A stretch of 64,000 bases of DNA from Alteromonas sp. ASW11-130 (lineage in GTDB: Bacteria > Pseudomonadota > Gammaproteobacteria > Enterobacterales > Alteromonadaceae): NCBI RefSeq assembly GCF_026183735.1, contig NZ_JAPFRE010000014.1, positions 1 through 64,000 of the forward strand, read 5' to 3'. Position numbers and translations under genes: made by a program. The notes below the pieces were generated by a model. The model ran no database searches, was not told the DNA's origin, and saw nothing but the letters and a program-made list of their open reading frames with translations. This document shows positions 59,338 to 64,000 of this stretch, piece by piece (position 1 is the stretch's first letter; every line of letters starts with the position of its first letter).

Positions 59338-60486
59338 TTACTCCCTTCCATTCCTGAAGCGACTTTCTCGTAAGCCTGATTCATTTTGAGAAGATTGGTC
59401 ACGATCTATCGTACTTTGATTTTGTAACCCTTGTAGAGAGTTACGCGAGCGCTGTGGCGATATGTTGGACTGACGTTCCATGATTTTATCCAGCGGTAAA
59501 TACATCATACTGCTGCCTTTTTCGTTGTCGACCAGTATTTTACTGGTGCGGCTGTATACTTCTTCCATGGTTTCCAGATATATACGATCCCGCGTCACTT
59601 CAGGAGCTTTCTCATACTGAGGTAGCAGCTCAGCGAAACGCGCTACTTCACCCTGTGCTTCAAGGATGACACGCTCTTTATACGCTTGAGCTTCTTCGTT
59701 CATACGGTTTACCTGACCACGTGCACGAGGCTCGATTTCACGGGCATAAGCTTCCGCTTCTCGAATGAAGCGTTGTTCATCTTCCTGAGCGGATATGGCG
59801 TCATCAAATGCATCTTTAACTTCTTCAGGGGGTCTGGCATCTTTGAAGTTCATATCTAAAATCGCCACGCCCAAATTATAAGGTTCAAGGATAGACTGGA
59901 GCTCTTCCCATACACGCTGGCGGGTTACTTCACGGCCATCTGTTAGCACATCGTCCATGGATGAATGACCCACAACATAGCGTATAGCGCTATCCAATGC
60001 CTGACTTAGACTCATTTCTGGACTGGTAACAGCGAATGTCCAGCGATAAGGATCAACGACACGATATTGCATTTCCATTTGTACGCGAACCACGTTTTCA
60101 TCTTCGGTCAGCATCGAACCTGAAGAAGCCTGGTCGCGAATAGATTGCACATCAACAGGAATAACTTTATCTATAAACGTGGGTTTCCAGCGTAATCCTG
60201 GTTCAACTTGTTTGTAGTACTGGCCAAAGCGTAACACGACTCCACGCTCGGCTTCTCGAATGGTGTAGAAGCCGCTAACAAACCATATAACCACTAGCAG
60301 GCCAATGATCAGGCCAATACCCAATTTACCCATGTTCGAGCCTGAGCCGCCTTTACCGCCGCCAGATTTCCCGAACTTGCCAAATAAATTTTTGAAAACA
60401 TCATCCAAATCCGGCGGACCTTGATCCCGGCCGCCGCGATTTTTCCACGGGTCGTTATTTTTGCCACCCGGCTCGTTCCAAGCCAT
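59338..60486 (-). CDS. hflK: FtsH protease regulator HflK
   Basis: HflK is the partner of HflC in the FtsH-associated complex. The 382-residue protein has a glycine-rich, DPWKNRGG-type N-terminus, one membrane helix at about residues 55-73, the SPFH domain (REAERGVVLRFGQY; RWKPTFIDKVIPVDVQ) and a helical coiled-coil tail. It lies between hflX and hflC. Confidence 0.97.
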   Translation of the reverse strand: MAWNEPGGKNNDPWKNRGGRDQGPPDLDDVFKNLFGKFGKSGGGKGGSGSNMGKLGIGLIIGLLVVIWFVSGFYTIREAERGVVLRFGQYYKQVEPGLRWKPTFIDKVIPVDVQSIRDQASSGSMLTEDENVVRVQMEMQYRVVDPYRWTFAVTSPEMSLSQALDSAIRYVVGHSSMDDVLTDGREVTRQRVWEELQSILEPYNLGVAILDMNFKDARPPEEVKDAFDDAISAQEDEQRFIREAEAYAREIEPRARGQVNRMNEEAQAYKERVILEAQGEVARFAELLPQYEKAPEVTRDRIYLETMEEVYSRTSKILVDNEKGSSMMYLPLDKIMERQSNISPQRSRNSLQGLQNQSTIDRDQSSQNESGLRESRFRNGRE

Positions 60487-60549
60487 GCTATTACTCCGTA
60501 AGTGGTTTTAATTAAGTTTCTTTTTTAAGAACATTGTTGAGTTTAGCGC

Positions 60550-61839
60550 TTAATGCTGTGCGACAAAAGAAGAGATTCCGTTATCCAGTCTTTTTTCCAG
60601 CCTGTTCCAGTCAACAGATGGCATGCGGACTTCTACAATCCAGTCACCTGTCGAATCATACACTTCACTATCAATGCAATTTAATTCATACAAAACGCCG
60701 CGCAACTGACTTTGGGATGGTGGTATACGCAGTGTATAGCTTACCATGCTGCGTCCCAGGCACTCAGTTAATGCCTGATGAAGCAATTCGACCCCTTCCC
60801 CTGTCTTAGCTGACATCCAGACGCGAATAGGCGCATCTTCATCGTCACGATCTATACGTGCGACAACGCCATCCATGTTATCAATCTTATTACAAATGAT
60901 CAGTTGTGGAATTTCATCTGCATCAATCTCGTCAAGTACAGCGTTAACCTCATCCATGGTATCGCGGTGGTTCGCTTCACTGACATCGACCACATGCAAA
61001 AGTAAGTCGGCTTCCTGAGTTTCTTGTAACGTGGCTTTAAACGCTGCAACCAGATCATGGGGCAAATGTCGTATAAAACCAACCGTATCCGCCAAAATAG
61101 TGGTACCTACGTCCTCTAGTTCGATTTTTCGCAAGGTCGGATCTAAGGTTGCAAAAAGTTGATCTGCAGCGTAAACGTCAGAATGCGTAATTTGATTGAA
61201 CAACGTTGATTTACCCGCATTGGTATAACCAACTAGAGAAACAGTGGGAATTTCAGCGCGTTTACGTGAACGTCTACCTTGCTCACGTTGTTTTTGAACT
61301 TTTGCCAAACGGCGCAAAATGGCTTTAATTCGCCCCCGTAACAAACGTCTGTCGGTTTCGAGCTGAGTTTCGCCCGGTCCACGTAAACCGATCCCCCCTT
61401 TTTGACGCTCCAAGTGCGTCCAACCACGGATCAATCGGGTAGAAATGTGCCTTAACTGAGCTAACTCTACTTGTAACTTGCCCTCATGTGTACGCGCACG
61501 CTGGGCAAAAATATCCAGAATAAGACCGGTACGGTCAATCACCCGACACTGACATATAGCTTCGAGATTTCTTTCCTGAGAGGGTGAAAGTGCATGATTA
61601 AAGATAACTACGTTGGCATCATACGCTTTCACTGCCGAAGCTATTTCTTCAGCTTTTCCAGAACCAACAAAATATTTAGCATGCGGAGCCTGGCGCGATG
61701 TAGTAAGCACATCTACCGCCTCTACTCCTGCGGACGCAACTAATAATTCGAGTTCGGCTAGATCTTCCTTAGTATTCTCATCAGCAAAATGGACATGAAC
61801 AAGTACAGCCTGCTCACCGGCTTTATAACGGTCAAACAA
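60550..61839 (-). CDS. hflX: GTPase HflX
   Basis: HflX is a ribosome-binding GTPase that splits stalled ribosomes. The 429-residue protein has the HflX N-domain (VLTTSRQAPHAKYFVGSGKAEEI), the helical linker with GLRGPGETQLETDRR, the G1 loop GYTNAGKST (204-212), DTVGFI and NKID. It follows hfq after 17 bases. Confidence 0.97.
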   Translation of the reverse strand: MFDRYKAGEQAVLVHVHFADENTKEDLAELELLVASAGVEAVDVLTTSRQAPHAKYFVGSGKAEEIASAVKAYDANVVIFNHALSPSQERNLEAICQCRVIDRTGLILDIFAQRARTHEGKLQVELAQLRHISTRLIRGWTHLERQKGGIGLRGPGETQLETDRRLLRGRIKAILRRLAKVQKQREQGRRSRKRAEIPTVSLVGYTNAGKSTLFNQITHSDVYAADQLFATLDPTLRKIELEDVGTTILADTVGFIRHLPHDLVAAFKATLQETQEADLLLHVVDVSEANHRDTMDEVNAVLDEIDADEIPQLIICNKIDNMDGVVARIDRDDEDAPIRVWMSAKTGEGVELLHQALTECLGRSMVSYTLRIPPSQSQLRGVLYELNCIDSEVYDSTGDWIVEVRMPSVDWNRLEKRLDNGISSFVAQH

Positions 61840-61856
61840 GCGTGATTCCTTCTAAA

Positions 61857-62105
61857 TTATTCACCTTTGTTATTATCGGATTCTCCTTGGGTAGGCATCT
61901 GAAATGCTCTCGATGGAACAACAGTCGATATCGCATGCTTATATACCATCTGGCTGACAGTGTTTTTAAGCAAAATTACAAATTGGTCAAATGATTCAAC
62001 TTGCCCTTGCAGTTTGATACCGTTCACCAAGTAAATGGAAACCGGAATACGCTCCTTTCGTAACGCATTCAGAAATGGGTCTTGTAAAGATTGCCCTTTA
62101 GCCAT
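61857..62105 (-). CDS. hfq: RNA chaperone Hfq
   Basis: Hfq is the hexameric chaperone for small RNAs and mRNAs. The 82-residue protein has the Sm1 block [40 protein letters not shown] and Sm2 block [12 protein letters not shown]. The C-terminal tail is about 20 residues shorter than in E. coli. It lies between miaA (79 bases upstream) and hflX. Confidence 0.98.
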   Translation of the reverse strand: MAKGQSLQDPFLNALRKERIPVSIYLVNGIKLQGQVESFDQFVILLKNTVSQMVYKHAISTVVPSRAFQMPTQGESDNNKGE

Positions 62106-62184
62106 TTGTATTCCTTAATTTTTATTATTCCAATGAAAACAAATGTTTTCACCGCGACTTACTATTTATATCACAACCTACAGC

Positions 62185-63117
62185 TTAACGATCGATTTTT
62201 GCTAAAATTTTAGCCAAATTATTGTTGGCAAATGTGTCCAGCCAGTCAAGAGCTTTCCATCCCCGCAACCAGGTAAGCTGTCGCTTAGCCAATTGCCTGG
62301 TCGCAATAACACCTCTTTCCTGCATTTCCTTATAGCTAAGCGTCTGATCAAGATACTGCCAAACTTGTCTATAACCTACTGATCGTATAGCGGGTAAATC
62401 GATATGAAGATCACCTCGGTGATAGAGATTTCTTACTTCTTCGACAAACCCCACCTCAAGCATGTTCTTAAACCGTCTTTCAATACGCTCATGCAGTACT
62501 GCTCTATCCTGCGGTGCAATAGCGAATTGCGCTATCTCAAAGGGCGTTTTAATCACTTCTTGCTGTTGCCAGTAAGTGAGGGATTTCCCTGAACTACGAT
62601 AAACCTCAAGCGCTCTGGTTAAACGTTGTGGGTCATTTGGATGAATGCGAGCAGCACTGACAGGATCAACCTGTTGTAGCTGCTGATGCATCGCACTCCA
62701 TCCACTGGCTCGTGCTTCAACACATATTGCTTGACGAATTTCTTCGTTGGACTTAGGTAAGGGCGAAATTCCATTTATCAAGGCGTTAAAGTACATCATC
62801 GTACCACCTACCAAAATAGGAAGATTTCCCCGTTGATGAATTTGGTTAATGAGCTGATTTGCGTCGTTGCAAAATTGTGTGACTGAGTAGCTCTCACTGG
62901 GATCGAGAATATCGATTAAATGGTGAGGACATATTCGCCGCTCTTCTACGGTGGGTTTAGCGGTACCTATGTCCATATTTTTGTACACTAATGCAGAATC
63001 AACACTAATAATCTCACTAGGAAGCTGTTTGGCTAACGTTAGTGCCAGGTCTGTTTTCCCGGAGGCAGTAGGCCCCATAATCGCAACCACAGGAACCGCT
63101 TGAGTTTTAGTATTCAC
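62185..63117 (-). CDS. miaA: tRNA dimethylallyltransferase MiaA
   Basis: MiaA adds an isopentenyl group to A37 of tRNAs that read codons starting with U. The start is GTG 63117, directly after the mutL stop (TGAGTG). The 310-residue product has the P-loop GPTASGKT (15-22), [18 protein letters not shown], the central [16 protein letters not shown] and the C-terminal QLTWLRGW. Co-transcribed with mutL and hfq. Confidence 0.97.
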   Translation of the reverse strand: MNTKTQAVPVVAIMGPTASGKTDLALTLAKQLPSEIISVDSALVYKNMDIGTAKPTVEERRICPHHLIDILDPSESYSVTQFCNDANQLINQIHQRGNLPILVGGTMMYFNALINGISPLPKSNEEIRQAICVEARASGWSAMHQQLQQVDPVSAARIHPNDPQRLTRALEVYRSSGKSLTYWQQQEVIKTPFEIAQFAIAPQDRAVLHERIERRFKNMLEVGFVEEVRNLYHRGDLHIDLPAIRSVGYRQVWQYLDQTLSYKEMQERGVIATRQLAKRQLTWLRGWKALDWLDTFANNNLAKILAKIDR

Positions 63118-64000
63118 TCACTGCTCCCATAACGCGAGCAGTCTAGCGGTAGAAACAACGCCTGCGTTATTTAATACCATTTGTTCTTGTTCCTCTACAG
63201 AAAATGTTTTAAACCATTCCCAGCCTTGTTGGACAAGGTGCTGATCCAATCCTGTATCTTTATGAATTATTTCTAAAAACATTGTCTCGGCGCTATCGGA
63301 TTCGCTCCGCAATAATAGTGGAAAGAGCTTAACCCATGGTAGATGGCGGCAGCCAGCCGGAACGTGTTGTAACCGGACTTTCCCAGCAACTCGGTCAATT
63401 TTAAAGTGTACACCACGTAGCAAATCAATTTGTGGTTGGTGAGTGGTCGGCATTTCAAGGGCGACAGGCATCAGTAAGGGTTGTGAGGTGGAAGCAGCGT
63501 TTATTTGGGCAATGACTGATTTAGCAAACACCAGATAACTTGAAAGCAAATAGGCCTTATCGTTAAGGATGAATAAGCGATAATCCTCAGATAAGCTTAT
63601 CGATTCCAACTCAGACCTTCCAGCGACAGACTCATTGTTGGTAGTTGTCATTAACGCAGTAAAATAACTATTATAGTTGGCCTGCCCGCGAGGTGTCGCT
63701 ACGGAGGCGCGGCTCGTTGAATTACCTGAACCAGCGTTTAAATTAGTAGGTCTCGCTGCCGGGGTGGGTATTCTTTCCTGTACAGAATGTGACAAAGGCT
63801 GAATGTAATCATGATTAGGTTGATGCTGATAGCCTTCTAGATTATTCATACCAGACGGTTCTGGGTTTAGCGCCTGACTGACCACCTGTACAAGAAAATC
63901 ATGAATGAGGCGGGCTTGCTGGAAGCGAACTTCATGTTTTGCGGGATGTACATTTACATCAACATCTCGGGGGGGGACTGTTAAGAATACGACGAACGCT
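63118..64000 (-). CDS. mutL: DNA mismatch repair protein MutL (5' end outside window)
   Basis: MutL couples mismatch recognition by MutS to MutH or strand cutting. The visible C-terminal ~294 residues include the conserved end of the N-terminal ATPase/transducer region ([20 protein letters not shown] and IHDFL), a linker with low-complexity N/S-rich sequence (about residues 60-140 of the visible part) and the dimerisation domain ending [15 protein letters not shown]. No DQHA(X)2E(X)4E endonuclease motif is seen, as in MutH-containing gammaproteobacteria. The frame crosses a run of eight C (63969-63976) without shift. The reported start is cut by the right edge. Confidence 0.95.
   Translation of the reverse strand, partial: AFVVFLTVPPRDVDVNVHPAKHEVRFQQARLIHDFLVQVVSQALNPEPSGMNNLEGYQHQPNHDYIQPLSHSVQERIPTPAARPTNLNAGSGNSTSRASVATPRGQANYNSYFTALMTTTNNESVAGRSELESISLSEDYRLFILNDKAYLLSSYLVFAKSVIAQINAASTSQPLLMPVALEMPTTHQPQIDLLRGVHFKIDRVAGKVRLQHVPAGCRHLPWVKLFPLLLRSESDSAETMFLEIIHKDTGLDQHLVQQGWEWFKTFSVEEQEQMVLNNAGVVSTARLLALWEQ

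Overview
The window reads as chromosome of a marine gammaproteobacterium, most likely an Alteromonadaceae member (Alteromonas and relatives). The evidence is the moderate GC content, the core ribosomal and RNA polymerase order, and the amiB-mutL-miaA-hfq-hflXKC order. No rRNA operon, CRISPR array, prophage, or complete insertion sequence was seen. One tRNA gene (Trp) is present.

Layout. (1) 1-17461, all minus strand, is the core expression block, in transcription order tRNA-Trp, secE, nusG, an mscS-type channel gene, rplK, rplA, rplJ, rplL, rpoB, rpoC, rpsL, rpsG, fusA, tuf (cut by the window start). Strong sigma70-type promoters are visible before tRNA-Trp, rplK and rpsL. An L10 autoregulatory leader precedes rplJ, a terminator/attenuator lies between rplL and rpoB, and a terminator follows nusG. 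(2) 17.7-32 kb is mixed: an ABC exporter with an RraA-like gene whose 5' end carries an in-frame stop, a secreted M13 peptidase, an outer-membrane beta-barrel, a tightly overlapping pyrC / tandem solute-binding protein / dbpA / ACT-domain operon, a PhnA-family protein, lipocalin Blc, an aldo-keto reductase with a VOC protein, and folE. (3) 32-36.6 kb holds an SGNH-type lipoprotein, agmatine deiminase and N-carbamoylputrescine amidase (agmatine to putrescine), then a roughly 0.96 kb segment bounded by 20-bp inverted repeats. (4) 36.6-44.4 kb is a DNA repair block: divergent pdeM-lhr and exonuclease-ligase pairs (the ligase-associated DNA repair cassette), a VF530-family protein, a decayed-looking stretch, and a second, exported ATP-dependent ligase (LigE type). 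(5) 44.4-51.5 kb is envelope and hypothetical genes: small lipoprotein, DUF4105 protein, DUF900 alpha/beta hydrolase, OmpA-type lipoprotein, GST, and a DUF2237 gene broken by one amber codon. (6) 51.5-58.1 kb, minus: a 19-bp tandem repeat, an aldehyde dehydrogenase/acetolactate-synthase-like pair, DUF4112, hemH and an AbgT-family transporter. (7) 58.4-64 kb, minus: mutL (cut by the window end), miaA, hfq, hflX, hflK, hflC, ending in a clear terminator.

Most of the window is conserved housekeeping sequence. No convincing, entirely new multi-gene system was found. The items most worth a second look are the inverted-repeat-bounded segment at 35.6-36.6 kb, the two genes each interrupted by a single in-frame stop (about 20.15 and 51.33 kb), the co-location of two ATP-dependent ligases, the tandem solute-binding protein embedded between pyrC and dbpA, and the large inverted repeat that overlaps the rpsL-operon promoter. 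Domain assignments are from recognition of sequence motifs; no database search was run.
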